A DNA stretch of 64,000 nt from JAKVBK01 sp022447275 (GCA_047125605.1 CP138932.1:2046001-2110000); one strand, 5' to 3'. Positions 35,149-44,300 are shown, counted from the stretch's first letter. Made by a program: numbers and translations. Notes: generated from the sequence alone by a model not told the origin.

Positions 35149-35997
35149 ATGTTTCCCAGACCCATTCAGACCCAGCCACGCGCGGCCCAGCTGACCTATT
35201 CCGCAGTGTTGCCCATTGCGTTGACCCTGTGGCTCTTGCCACTGATTGCCGTGGCGATCTTCTCAGTCAAACCGGCGGTAGATTTCACGCAGGGAAACTA
35301 TTGGGGCATGCCGTCCTCGTTTGAGGGGTTAACCAATTACGGCCAGGTCTTTTTTGACTCCGACATGCCACGATATCTGTGGAATTCGGTCCTGATCACC
35401 GTGCCTACGGTGATCGGTGCAGTGGCTCTGTCTTGTATGGCCGGATTTGCGCTTGGCATCTATAAGTTTCGAGCAAACCTTGTGATTTTCTTTATGTTCG
35501 TGGCTGGAAATTTCGTTCCATTCCAGATCCTGATGGTGCCCGTCCGGGATCTGACGCTCGATCTTGGGCTCTACAACACAAAGACTGGTCTGGTGCTGTT
35601 CCACATCGCATTCCAGACCGGTTTCTGTACCTTGTTCATGCGCAACTTCATTCGCGCACTGCCTTTTGCACTGATCGAAGCGGCCCGTGTTGAAGGTATC
35701 GCGGAATGGCGCATCTTCTGGTATGTGGTTCTTCCACTGATGAAGCCCGCGATTGCCGCCCTTTCCGTGCTGATCTTCACCTTCATCTGGAATGATTATT
35801 TCTGGGCTGTTGTGCTGACTCAGGGCCCTGAAAGCCAGCCGGTAACGGCCGGGATCACCAGCTTTAACGCCCAATTCCGCGCCGCCTATCACATGATGAG
35901 CGCCGGTTCGATCGTTGCGGCCCTTCCGCCGGTTGCGATGTTCTTTGCCATGCAGAAGCATTTCATCGCTGGCCTCACACTGGGCGCTGTCAAGTAA
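35149..35997 (+). CDS. Sugar ABC importer permease, MalG type (locus 2)
   Basis: 282 residues, six helices, EAA loop LPFALIEAARVEGIAEWRIFWYVVLP (about residues 177-205) and the typical end MQKHFIAGLTLGAVK. Partner of the MalF-type permease. GTGGAGGG lies seven or so bases before the ATG at 35149. Its TAA shares one base with the ATG of the alpha-galactosidase gene (TAATG), so the enzyme is translated directly after the permease. Confidence 0.95.
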   Translation: MFPRPIQTQPRAAQLTYSAVLPIALTLWLLPLIAVAIFSVKPAVDFTQGNYWGMPSSFEGLTNYGQVFFDSDMPRYLWNSVLITVPTVIGAVALSCMAGFALGIYKFRANLVIFFMFVAGNFVPFQILMVPVRDLTLDLGLYNTKTGLVLFHIAFQTGFCTLFMRNFIRALPFALIEAARVEGIAEWRIFWYVVLPLMKPAIAALSVLIFTFIWNDYFWAVVLTQGPESQPVTAGITSFNAQFRAAYHMMSAGSIVAALPPVAMFFAMQKHFIAGLTLGAVK

Positions 35998-38090
35998 TGC
36001 TCTACCGGTTGGATGCCGACGGGCAGACCTTGGTGGCCCATCAGCCCCCCAAGGGCCTTGGGTGCGTTTTGTACTGGGGCGCAGCTCTGCCACAAGACGA
36101 GGATCTGACGGCCCTTCTTGACGGGACTGCAATGGATGTCACCGGCGGCATGATGGATGAGATTGCGCCTTTGTCGGTATGTCCCGAGGTCGCGCGCGGT
36201 TGGCCGGGGCAGCCGGGCATGATCCTGCACGACGACGCTGGCCGCCCTGTCTATCCCGTCTTTTCCGGTGAGATCAGGCAAGAGGTCGCCCAAGGCAGCG
36301 ACGCCCGAGGGCTGGAGATGATCGGCATCGATGCGCATCATGGCATCACGTATCGCGCCCAGTTTCATCTGCGTGCAGGCCAGCTTTTGGCACAGGCCTT
36401 CCTGTCATTCGACAAGGCGCCCTATGTGGTAACTTGGCTTGCAGCCCCGGTGGTGCCAATGCCCACGGGGTCGGACGCAGTGATCGACTATACGGGCCGC
36501 TGGATCGGTGAATTTCAAGAGCAGCGCCATGCCTGGCGGCCCGGCGCCCTGCTGCGAGAGGCCCGACAGGGACGGTCAGGCCATGAGCACCCGCCCTTTG
36601 CCCTTGTCACAACCCATGGCACCAGCTGGGATCAGGGCACGACCTACGGATTTGCCCTGCACCATTGTGGCGGGCATCGGATGATTGCCGAGGAACTGCC
36701 GGATGGGCGGCACCTGTTGATGTTTGGCAGTGCCCTCGGCGTGCAAGACCGGCCTGAGGCCAATGTCAAAACGCCCCCCCTGCACATGTTTTGCAGCCAA
36801 GAGGGGCGCAATGGGATCGCCTGCCAGTTCCAGAGCTACATTCGCAACCAGCCCGGCCCTCAATCCATGCGCCAGCCCCGCCCAGTGCATTACAATTGCT
36901 GGGAGGCCATCTATTTTGATCATGACGCGCAAAGCTTGCGGGATATCGCAGAGCGCGCTGCGGCTTTGGGGGCAGAACGGTTTGTGCTGGATGATGGCTG
37001 GTTCGGCCTGCGCGATGACGACACCACATCGCTTGGCGATTGGCAGATCGATCCGCGAAAATGGCCCGATGGATTGCGCCCTTTTGCCGATTATGTGAAC
37101 AGCCTTGGCATGGGGTTTGGCCTCTGGTTTGAGCCGGAGATGGTCAACAAAGACAGCGCGCTCTGCCGGGCCCATCCAGACTGGCTGCTGGGCCCTGCTG
37201 ACCAGCCCGCGGGCCGACAGCAATATGTGTTGGATGTCAGCCGCGCGGATGTCCGGGCCTATCTGGTCGAAGAGATATCAAAAGTGCTGGCTTCGGCGCC
37301 GATCGAATATGTCAAATGGGATCATAACCGCTTGCTGCCCTGGCCCAGCGCAGCCCAGGCAGAGGGCGCCTACCAGCTTTGGCATGACCTGACGACACGC
37401 CATCCCGAGATTGAATTCGAAAGCTGTGCCTCGGGAGGCGGGCGCATTGACCTGCAGATGTTCACCGTTGCTGGCCGGGTTTGGCTGTCTGACAGCAATG
37501 ACGCGCTGGAACGGATGCGTATCCAGCGCGACGCGGCACAATTCCTGCCATGGGAAGTCACCGGCTCTCATGTGGGGCCGCGCCGCTGCCACACCTCTGG
37601 GCGGGTGCTCGACATGTCGACGCGCGCTTGGGTGGCCGCCCAGCGGCACATGGGCTTTGAGATGGACCCGCGCGAACTGACCGAGGATGAGGCGGACGTT
37701 CTCAAGCAGGTCACGCAGTGGTGGAAGTCCAACCGCGACTGGCGCACTGGCGCCGATATCCTGCGCCTGGAAAACGGTGATGCCGCTGTGATTGCCGAAC
37801 AGCAGATCGCCGCAGATGGACATCGCTTTGTCGTGTTTGCGGGCCGCCACGCAGCCTCGGAGCAGATCGCACCGCGCCCGCTGCCGCTGACAGGCCTCGA
37901 CCCGCAGGCGCGCTACCGGATCACGCTTGTGAACCGGGCAGAGGCCCCCACGCTTTCGCGCGGCGCCCAGGCCATCAAGACAGGCCCCCTTATCCTGTCC
38001 GGGGCCTGGCTCATGGAACACGGCGTCAACCTGCCCTGGTCATTTCCCGCTACAATCTGGGTGCTCGAAGGCACCCGCATCGACGAATAG
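35997..38090 (+). CDS. GH36 alpha-galactosidase
   Basis: 697 residues: an N-terminal beta-sandwich (about 1-290), a TIM barrel (about 300-620) and a C-terminal beta domain. Barrel motifs are VLDDGWFG, GLWFEPEMVN, VKWDHNR with the nucleophile Asp442, ESCASGGGRID and WLSDSNDALERM with the acid/base in the SDxxD motif (Asp499). These place it in GH36, cytosolic alpha-galactosidases that cut alpha-1,6-linked galactose from melibiose, raffinose or galactosyl-glycerols. No signal peptide, so the glycoside is imported intact. It starts within the malG stop codon (TAATG) and precedes the dehydrogenase by nine bases. Confidence 0.95.
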   Translation: MLYRLDADGQTLVAHQPPKGLGCVLYWGAALPQDEDLTALLDGTAMDVTGGMMDEIAPLSVCPEVARGWPGQPGMILHDDAGRPVYPVFSGEIRQEVAQGSDARGLEMIGIDAHHGITYRAQFHLRAGQLLAQAFLSFDKAPYVVTWLAAPVVPMPTGSDAVIDYTGRWIGEFQEQRHAWRPGALLREARQGRSGHEHPPFALVTTHGTSWDQGTTYGFALHHCGGHRMIAEELPDGRHLLMFGSALGVQDRPEANVKTPPLHMFCSQEGRNGIACQFQSYIRNQPGPQSMRQPRPVHYNCWEAIYFDHDAQSLRDIAERAAALGAERFVLDDGWFGLRDDDTTSLGDWQIDPRKWPDGLRPFADYVNSLGMGFGLWFEPEMVNKDSALCRAHPDWLLGPADQPAGRQQYVLDVSRADVRAYLVEEISKVLASAPIEYVKWDHNRLLPWPSAAQAEGAYQLWHDLTTRHPEIEFESCASGGGRIDLQMFTVAGRVWLSDSNDALERMRIQRDAAQFLPWEVTGSHVGPRRCHTSGRVLDMSTRAWVAAQRHMGFEMDPRELTEDEADVLKQVTQWWKSNRDWRTGADILRLENGDAAVIAEQQIAADGHRFVVFAGRHAASEQIAPRPLPLTGLDPQARYRITLVNRAEAPTLSRGAQAIKTGPLILSGAWLMEHGVNLPWSFPATIWVLEGTRIDE

Positions 38091-38099
38091 GACCCTGCG

Positions 38100-38870
38100 A
38101 TGGAGCATTTGCCCACCCATCCCGATCTCTCTGGCGCTTCGGTATTCATCACCGGCGGTGGCTCTGGCATTGGCGCAGCGCTCACCGAGGCCTTCCTGCG
38201 CCAAGGGGCGCGGGTCGCCTTTGTGCAGCGCTCAGATGCCAGCCCCTTTTGCGATGAGATGAAGGCGGAAACAGGAAACCGCCCGCTGTTTATCCCATGC
38301 GACATCACGAATCTGTCCATGCTGGAGGGCGCGATTGCCAAGGCCGCAGAGGCACACGGGCCGATCAAGGTGCTTGTCAACAATGCTGCCAACGACAAGC
38401 GCCACCCGACGCTGGACGTCGATGAAGAATTTTGGGACTGGATGATCGATATCAACCTCAAGGCCTATTTCTTTGCCTGCAAGGCCGTGGTGCCGGGGAT
38501 GCAGCAGATGGGCGGTGGGGCGATCATCAATTTCTCGTCGATCAGCTACATGATGGGGAATGCGGGCTACCCGATTTACACCACATCAAATTCTGGCATC
38601 ACCGGGATGACACGGTCTCTGGCCCGGGAGTTCGGCCCTGACAGAATCCGCTGCAATGCACTGATGCCCGGCTGGGTACTGACCGATAAGCAGATGCGCC
38701 TTTGGGCCGAGCCGGAAGGCTTGGAAGCCCATCTCGAGCGGGCCTGCTTAAAGGATCACCTCAAGCCGGAAGACATCTGCGGCGGGGTTCTGTTCCTGGC
38801 ATCAGACGCCTCAAAGATGATGACCGGCCAGGCGCTGGTGATCGATGGCGGCGTTGTCGTAACGGGCTAA
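38100..38870 (+). CDS. Short-chain dehydrogenase, probable galactose dehydrogenase, with altered catalytic Lys
   Basis: 256 residues of the classical SDR fold: TGGGSGIG cofactor motif near residue 18, CDITN, NNAAND, and catalytic Ser147 and Tyr160. The catalytic motif should be YxxxK but reads YTTSN: codon 164 is AAT (Asn) at 38589-38591 where AAA or AAG is expected. Otherwise the protein looks intact, including DRIRCNALMPGWVLT and the C-terminal TGQALVIDGG. From its place in the locus it should oxidise D-galactose to galactonolactone with NAD(P). With Asn164 activity is in doubt. The ATG at 38100 has only a weak ribosome site (GACCCTGC). Confidence 0.88.
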   Translation: MEHLPTHPDLSGASVFITGGGSGIGAALTEAFLRQGARVAFVQRSDASPFCDEMKAETGNRPLFIPCDITNLSMLEGAIAKAAEAHGPIKVLVNNAANDKRHPTLDVDEEFWDWMIDINLKAYFFACKAVVPGMQQMGGGAIINFSSISYMMGNAGYPIYTTSNSGITGMTRSLAREFGPDRIRCNALMPGWVLTDKQMRLWAEPEGLEAHLERACLKDHLKPEDICGGVLFLASDASKMMTGQALVIDGGVVVTG

Positions 38871-38920
38871 AGCAATTTCACCCAACTGCCGGAAACGGCA
38901 GCCGGGAGAGAGGAAGGCGA

Positions 38921-39820
38921 ATGAAAGAACTGGATTGGATCGCGGTCGACTGGGGCACCTCGCACCTTCGGTTGTGGGGCATGTCCGGTGACCAGCCACT
39001 CTGGCAGGCGCAATCGGCCGATGGCATGGGCGGCTTGGACCGGGCGGGTTTCGAGCCTGCACTGCTGCGCGCCCTGGGCACGCGTCTGCAAGGCCCGACC
39101 CCTGTGATCGCATGCGGCATGGTCGGCGCGCGCCAAGGCTGGGCCGAGGCCGGCTACGCGGCTGTGCCCTGCGTACCCCTTGCTGCTGGCCTGACCCAAG
39201 CACAGACCTATGACCCCCGTCTGACCGTTCACATTGCCGGGGGCGTCAAGCAAAACAGCCCCGCCGATGTGATGCGCGGCGAAGAAACGCAGATCGCGGG
39301 CTTTCTTGCACTGAACCCGGGCTTTGACGGCATTGTCTGCCTGCCCGGCAGCCATTCGAAATGGGCCGAGATCAGCGCTGGGGAAATTGTCAGCTTTCGG
39401 ACCTTCATGACCGGCGAGATGTTCGCGGCGCTCTGTCGGCATACGGTCCTGCGCCATTCACTTGACGGCGAAGGATGGGATGCGCCCAGCTTCGCAGAGG
39501 CGGTCTCAGAAACACTGTCTCGGCCCGAGCGGATGGCCTCGGCCCTGTTTGGCATCCGCGCGGAAGCGCTGTTGAACGATTTGGGGCCCGCGCAGGCGCG
39601 CGCCCGGCTTTCGGGCCTGCTCATCGGGGCTGAGTTGGCCGCAGCTCGCCCCTACTGGCTGGGCCGCGATGTGGCGGTGATCGGCTCTGACGCGGTTGCT
39701 GCGCCCTATGTTACGGCGCTCGGCTTACAGGGCCTGTCCGCCATTCAGACAGATAATGACGCCATGGTGCTCAAGGGCCTCGCCCGGGCCAGAGCCCTTG
39801 TGACGGAGACAAAGCATTGA
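38921..39820 (+). CDS. dgoK: 2-Dehydro-3-deoxygalactonokinase
   Basis: 299 residues. AVDWGTSHLRLWG at the N-terminus is the DgoK phosphate-binding signature, followed by VIACGMVGARQGWAEAGY, VHIAGGVKQNSPADVMRGEETQIAGFL, LPGSHSKWAEI and TGEMFAALCRH, all conserved in the family. It phosphorylates 2-keto-3-deoxygalactonate with ATP. AGAGGAAGG lies before the ATG at 38921, 50 bases after the dehydrogenase. The stop TGA overlaps the TTG start of dgoA. The sugar specificity (galacto rather than gluco) is supported by family and by the galactosidase neighbours. Confidence 0.95.
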   Translation: MKELDWIAVDWGTSHLRLWGMSGDQPLWQAQSADGMGGLDRAGFEPALLRALGTRLQGPTPVIACGMVGARQGWAEAGYAAVPCVPLAAGLTQAQTYDPRLTVHIAGGVKQNSPADVMRGEETQIAGFLALNPGFDGIVCLPGSHSKWAEISAGEIVSFRTFMTGEMFAALCRHTVLRHSLDGEGWDAPSFAEAVSETLSRPERMASALFGIRAEALLNDLGPAQARARLSGLLIGAELAAARPYWLGRDVAVIGSDAVAAPYVTALGLQGLSAIQTDNDAMVLKGLARARALVTETKH

Positions 39821-40470
39821 CCACGGTAAAGCCATCCGTTCAACCGCCCGAGGGCAGCCGCCCTCTGATCGCCATCCTGCGCGGCCTGACCCCAGCAGAG
39901 GCCAGCCCGATGGCCGAATGTCTGATCGCTGCAGGGATCACACGCATCGAGGTGCCTCTGAATTCGCCTGATCCGCTGCACAGCATCGAGATCATGGCAA
40001 AAGCTCATGGGCATGAGGCCTTGATCGGCGCTGGCACCGTGCTGACACGCGCGCAGGTATCCGATGTGGCCCAGGCGGGCGGCGGTCTGATCGTCTCACC
40101 CAATATGGACAGGGACGTGATTGCCATGACCGCCGCGATCGGGCTGCAAAGCTGGCCCGGTGTCTTTACACCCACCGAGGCCTTCGCCGCGCTGGCGGCC
40201 GGGGCAACCGGCCTGAAGCTCTTTCCTGGCGATGCGGTTGGTCCTGCAGGCCTGAAAGCAATGCGGGCCGTGCTGCCCCCACAGACATCCGTTTACGCCG
40301 TGGGCGGAGCAGGCCCGGACAGCTTTGCCACCTGGCACGCTGCCGGGGCAGATGGCTACGGGATCGGCTCGGCGCTTTACAAGCCCGGTATGTCAGTTGC
40401 CGATGTTGCGGCTCGGGCCAAACAGATCGTGGAGGCCTTCGACACGGCCCATGTGGGGGTGCTGACATGA
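39817..40470 (+). CDS. dgoA: 2-Dehydro-3-deoxy-6-phosphogalactonate aldolase
   Basis: 217 residues of the KDPG/KDPGal aldolase family: LIAILRGLTP, Glu45 in RIEVPLNS, GAGTVL, and the Schiff-base Lys134 in GLKLFPGDAVG; the end has AVGGAGPDSFATW. LNSPDP rather than the TLRTP typical of Eda favours the galacto enzyme. It cleaves the phosphate ester made by DgoK into pyruvate and glyceraldehyde 3-phosphate. The start is a TTG at 39817-39819 overlapping the dgoK TGA (TTGA) with GGAG eight bases upstream; no good ATG is available. Its own stop overlaps the next gene. Confidence 0.94.
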   Translation: MTTVKPSVQPPEGSRPLIAILRGLTPAEASPMAECLIAAGITRIEVPLNSPDPLHSIEIMAKAHGHEALIGAGTVLTRAQVSDVAQAGGGLIVSPNMDRDVIAMTAAIGLQSWPGVFTPTEAFAALAAGATGLKLFPGDAVGPAGLKAMRAVLPPQTSVYAVGGAGPDSFATWHAAGADGYGIGSALYKPGMSVADVAARAKQIVEAFDTAHVGVLT

Positions 40471-41345
40471 CGGAGACTGCGATGTCCGCCAGCATACACG
40501 ACGCCCGCATCTGCACCCTAGGTGAGGGGCCGCTCTGGCACCCAGAACGCCAACAGCTTTTCTGGTTTGACATCATCGGCCAGCGCCTGCTCACGCAGGA
40601 AAACGGCCACGAACGCAGCTGGTCATGGGACATGCCATGCTCGGCCGCGGGTTGGGTCAGCAAAACGCAGTTGATGGTTGCAACGGCCACAGCTCTTGAA
40701 CTGCTCGATCTTGGGACGGGCACCCGCGAGACAGTCGCGCCCCTCGAGGCGGATATTCCGACGACCCGCTCCAATGACGGGCGCGCAGATCCCCAGGGCG
40801 GCTTCTGGATCGGCACGATGGGCCGCAAGCTGGAGCCTGAAACCGGCGCCATTTACCGGTATTACCGGGGCGAGCTGCGCCAACTCTATGCGCCGATCAC
40901 CATTCCCAATGCGATTTGCTTTACGCCCGATGGGGGGCACGCCTATTTCGCGGACACGCATCAGCAAACCGTCTGGCGTGTGGCGCTGGATGCGCAGGGC
41001 TGGCCGCGCGGCACACCAGAGGTGTTCCTCGACACACGGGCTGAAAAGCTGCTGCCAGACGGCGCAGTGGTGGCCGCGGATGGAACCTTTTGGAATGCGC
41101 AATGGGGTGCGGGCCGCATCGCAGTCTATGATCCGCAAGGCCGCTTCTTGCATGCCCTGCCCCTACCCGCTGCGCAGACGACATGCCCTGCCTTCGGCGG
41201 CCCCGATCTGAAAACCATTTTCTGCACATCCGCAGCCGAGGGGCTGAGCAGCGCCCAGTTGGACGCCGCCCCACACAGCGGAAAAACCTTCCTCGCAACA
41301 TCTGCAGCTGCCTGCGGGCAGGCTGAACACAAGGTCATCCTATGA
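40467..41345 (+). CDS. SMP-30/gluconolactonase-type sugar lactonase
   Basis: 292 residues, six-bladed propeller family. Metal-site residues appear in order: LGEGPLWHP (Glu), TTRSNDGRADPQGGFWIGTM (Asn/Asp), TIPNAICFTPDG (Asn) and LPDGAVVAADG (Asp). It opens sugar lactones; here it should hydrolyse galactonolactone from the dehydrogenase. The first ATG (40467) overlaps the dgoA stop as ATGA; a second ATG at 40482 has GGAG six bases upstream and may be the real or a second start. It is followed by an ATGA overlap with the GH42 gene. About 30 residues at the C-terminus are less conserved. Confidence 0.9.
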   Translation: MTETAMSASIHDARICTLGEGPLWHPERQQLFWFDIIGQRLLTQENGHERSWSWDMPCSAAGWVSKTQLMVATATALELLDLGTGTRETVAPLEADIPTTRSNDGRADPQGGFWIGTMGRKLEPETGAIYRYYRGELRQLYAPITIPNAICFTPDGGHAYFADTHQQTVWRVALDAQGWPRGTPEVFLDTRAEKLLPDGAVVAADGTFWNAQWGAGRIAVYDPQGRFLHALPLPAAQTTCPAFGGPDLKTIFCTSAAEGLSSAQLDAAPHSGKTFLATSAAACGQAEHKVIL

Positions 41346-43273
41346 GCCACACGCGCGCCTTGGGCACTTGCTACTACCCGGAGCATTGGCCCGAAGAAAT
41401 CTGGGAACAGGATGCCGCCCGCATGGTTTCGGCCGGGATCAGCTGGGTCCGGATCGGGGAATTTGCCTGGTCGCACCTCGAAGCTGTTCCGGGCGAGCTG
41501 ACATGGGACTGGCTCGACCGCGCTGTCGACACGTTGGGGGCGGCCGGCCTCAAGGTGATCATGGGCACACCCACTGCCACCCCGCCCCGCTGGATGCTGG
41601 ACCGGCACCCCGACATGCTGGCAGTCGATGCCGAAGGCCGCCCCCGAGGCTTTGGTTCACGCAGACATTATTGCTTCAGCCACGCGGGCTATCGCGCGGA
41701 GGCCGTTCGGATTACCCGGCTGATGGGCGCGCGCTATGGGCGCAATCCCCATGTGCAGGCCTGGCAGACCGACAATGAATACGGCTGCCACGACACGGTG
41801 ATCAGCTACTCGCCCGCCGCCCGCGCAGCCTTTCGAAACTGGCTGGCGCAGCGCTATCAAAGCCCCGATGCGCTCAACCGGGCCTGGGCTACGGTGTTCT
41901 GGTCGCGCGATTACGATAGCTTTGACGCGGTCGATCTGCCCAACCTGACAGTAACGGAACCTGCCCCGGCCCATGTCATGGATTTCCGCAGGTTCTGCTC
42001 GGATCAGGTGGTCGCCTTCAACCGGGCCAAAGTGTACGCGCTGCGTGCGCTCACGGATGCGCCCTTGTTGCACAATTACATGGGCCGAATCCTTGAGTTT
42101 GATCACTTCGCCATGGGTGCAGATCTCGACATCGCCACATGGGACAGCTATCCGATCGGGTTCCTGTCCGACAGGATTGACGCCCCTGCCGAACACAAAC
42201 GCACCTATTTGCGCCAGGGCGATCCGGATTTTCAGGCCTTCCACCACGATCTTTACCGGGCGGTTGCAAGGCGCGCTCCGGCGGGCGCAGACGCACCGCG
42301 CTGGTGGGTGATGGAACAGCAGCCAGGCCCGGTGAACTGGGCGCCCTACAATCCGGCCCCCCTGCCCGGCATGGCGCGTCTGTGGGCCCATGAAGCCTAT
42401 GCCCACGGGGCCGAAGTGGTGGCCTATTTCCGGTGGCGACAGGCCCCCTTCGCTCAAGAGCAGATGCATGCAGGCCTGCTGCGGCCAGATAGCAGCCCCG
42501 CCCCCGGCCTTGCGGAATGCACGCAGGTGGCCTCCGAACTGGCCATGATGGGCCCGGCCGATGCGGGACGCTCGCCGGTGGCCATTGTCTATGACTATCC
42601 TTCGCAATGGGCCTGGGAAACGCAGCCCCAAGGCGCAGATTTTGACTGGTTCGCCCTGATCTTCGACTTGTACCGCGGCTTGCGCACCCTTGGGCAATCG
42701 GTCGATTTTGTAGCCCCCGACGCAGACCTGTCCTCCTATGCCTTGGTGCTGTGCCCGGGCACATTCAACATCGGCGAAACTCTTAAATCGCAGCTGGCAA
42801 GCCGCACCGGCCCAGTGCTTTTGGGCCCTCGCACGGGAACGCGCACGGAGACATTCGAAATCCCGGTGCCCCTGCCCCCGCAGGTGCCCGGCCTCGAAAC
42901 CACCATCGCCCTGACAGAAAGCCTGCCGCCTGATGCGCCCATGCCTTTGCAGGAGGGTGGCGCCATGATCCGTTGGTTTGAACATCTCGAGGGCCCGGCA
43001 GACACGCTTGAGACAACCGAAAGCGGCCAACCGGCGCTGGTCTGCTCGGGCAACCTGCATTATTTGGCCGGCTGGCCCGATACCGAGGCCTTGTCCCGAA
43101 TTTTGCGCCGCTTGCTTGATACGGCGGGCCTCGACAGCCTGCCGATGCCGGACGGGCTGCGCCTGCGCGAAACACCAACGCACCGGGTCTGGATCAATTA
43201 CAGCCAGCAGAGCCACGAGATCGACGGGATCACCGTGCCCCCGATCGACGCTGTCTGGCAGAGCAAATCGTGA
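41342..43273 (+). CDS. GH42 beta-galactosidase
   Basis: 643 residues: a catalytic barrel, a trimerisation (Rossmann-like) domain from about residue 400 and a small C-terminal beta domain, as in GH42. The start GTCYYPEHWPEEIWEQDAARM is the family signature. The acid/base is Glu146 in QTDNEYGCHDT and the nucleophile Glu325 in VMEQQPGPVNW. It is cytosolic and removes terminal beta-galactose, usually from small galactosides rather than lactose alone. It overlaps the lactonase gene (ATGA) and galM (GTGA). Together with the GH36 enzyme the locus can treat both anomeric linkages. Confidence 0.96.
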   Translation: MSHTRALGTCYYPEHWPEEIWEQDAARMVSAGISWVRIGEFAWSHLEAVPGELTWDWLDRAVDTLGAAGLKVIMGTPTATPPRWMLDRHPDMLAVDAEGRPRGFGSRRHYCFSHAGYRAEAVRITRLMGARYGRNPHVQAWQTDNEYGCHDTVISYSPAARAAFRNWLAQRYQSPDALNRAWATVFWSRDYDSFDAVDLPNLTVTEPAPAHVMDFRRFCSDQVVAFNRAKVYALRALTDAPLLHNYMGRILEFDHFAMGADLDIATWDSYPIGFLSDRIDAPAEHKRTYLRQGDPDFQAFHHDLYRAVARRAPAGADAPRWWVMEQQPGPVNWAPYNPAPLPGMARLWAHEAYAHGAEVVAYFRWRQAPFAQEQMHAGLLRPDSSPAPGLAECTQVASELAMMGPADAGRSPVAIVYDYPSQWAWETQPQGADFDWFALIFDLYRGLRTLGQSVDFVAPDADLSSYALVLCPGTFNIGETLKSQLASRTGPVLLGPRTGTRTETFEIPVPLPPQVPGLETTIALTESLPPDAPMPLQEGGAMIRWFEHLEGPADTLETTESGQPALVCSGNLHYLAGWPDTEALSRILRRLLDTAGLDSLPMPDGLRLRETPTHRVWINYSQQSHEIDGITVPPIDAVWQSKS

Positions 43274-44253
43274 CGGGTTTCGGCACCACGTCCGCCGGAG
43301 CGCAGGTTGATGCGGTCGAGATTTCCTCACCGGGCCTTTTTGCGCGGATCCTGACATTCGGTGCCGCCCTGCAGGATGTGCGCTTTGCCGGGAAGGACCA
43401 CCCGCTAACGTTGGGCAGCCCCGACATCGCGGCCTATGAAGGACCATTCCTATCCTTTGGCACGGTGATGGGCCCGCTGGTCAACCGGGTGCGCAATGCT
43501 CAAGCACCGCTGGATGGTGCAATGCTGTCATGGCCCGCCAATATCGCCGGCGGGCACCTGCTGCATTCAGGCCCAGGCGTGCAGTCGCGAGTCTGGCAGG
43601 TGGAAAACCAGACGGCGCAATCGGTGTTGCTGGGGCTGCGGCTTGATCACATGGAAGATGGCTTGCCGGGCGTGCGGCACCTGACGGCACGCTACAGCAT
43701 CGCGGCAACATGCCTGCGCCTTGAGATAAGGATGGAAACAGACAGGCCCTCGCTGGCGAGTCTGGCCAATCATTCCTATTGGAGCCTCGATCCGACACCC
43801 GGCTTTGAAGGCCAGAAACTCCAGGTTGCGGCCGAGGAATATACTGTGCTCGATGCGGCGCTTGTGGCCACAGGAGCGCTTGCGCCCGTATCCGGCACTG
43901 ATTTCGATTTTCGTGCCTCGCGGACACTGACGCAAGCCGACCAGCTAGACATCAACCTGTGCACTGCCAATGCGCCCAAGGCGCTGCGCCCTGTCGCCTG
44001 GCTGCAGGGACGTTCGGACCTGCGCATGGAGATGGCTTCCAGCGCGCCGGGTTTGCAGGTCTATGACGGCAAAAGCATCGAGGACACCTATCCGGGCCAT
44101 GGCGGTGTGCCCTACGCCGCCCGTGCAGGCTTGGCCCTGGAAGCGCAGCACTGGCCCGATGCGGCCAACAACCCCGGCTTTCCATCCATCCGGATCACGC
44201 CGGATACGCCCTTTGAGCAAGTCACAGAGTGGCGGTTTGAGGACACCTGCTGA
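43270..44253 (+). CDS. galM: Aldose 1-epimerase (galactose mutarotase)
   Basis: 327 residues. His99 (GGHLLHSG), His168 (NHSYWSL) and Glu291 (LEAQHWPDA) match the catalytic His pair and Glu of GalM; YDGKS and an N-terminal FGAALQDV also fit. It interconverts alpha- and beta-galactose, balancing the products of the GH36 and GH42 enzymes with the anomer used by the dehydrogenase. The start is a GTG at 43270-43272 overlapping the GH42 stop (GTGA). It is the last gene of the operon; no clear terminator follows before the convergent DUF2842 gene 47 bases away. Confidence 0.94.
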   Translation: MTGFGTTSAGAQVDAVEISSPGLFARILTFGAALQDVRFAGKDHPLTLGSPDIAAYEGPFLSFGTVMGPLVNRVRNAQAPLDGAMLSWPANIAGGHLLHSGPGVQSRVWQVENQTAQSVLLGLRLDHMEDGLPGVRHLTARYSIAATCLRLEIRMETDRPSLASLANHSYWSLDPTPGFEGQKLQVAAEEYTVLDAALVATGALAPVSGTDFDFRASRTLTQADQLDINLCTANAPKALRPVAWLQGRSDLRMEMASSAPGLQVYDGKSIEDTYPGHGGVPYAARAGLALEAQHWPDAANNPGFPSIRITPDTPFEQVTEWRFEDTC

Positions 44254-44300
44254 CAGCCCCTGAGGCGCGAGCCCGTGTGGCCCGGCGCACCTTGGTCCGG

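Noticed and set aside
41657..43447. 596-codon open frame on the minus strand
   Set aside because: Shadow of the GH42 gene caused by high G+C third positions; no ribosome site or recognisable motifs.
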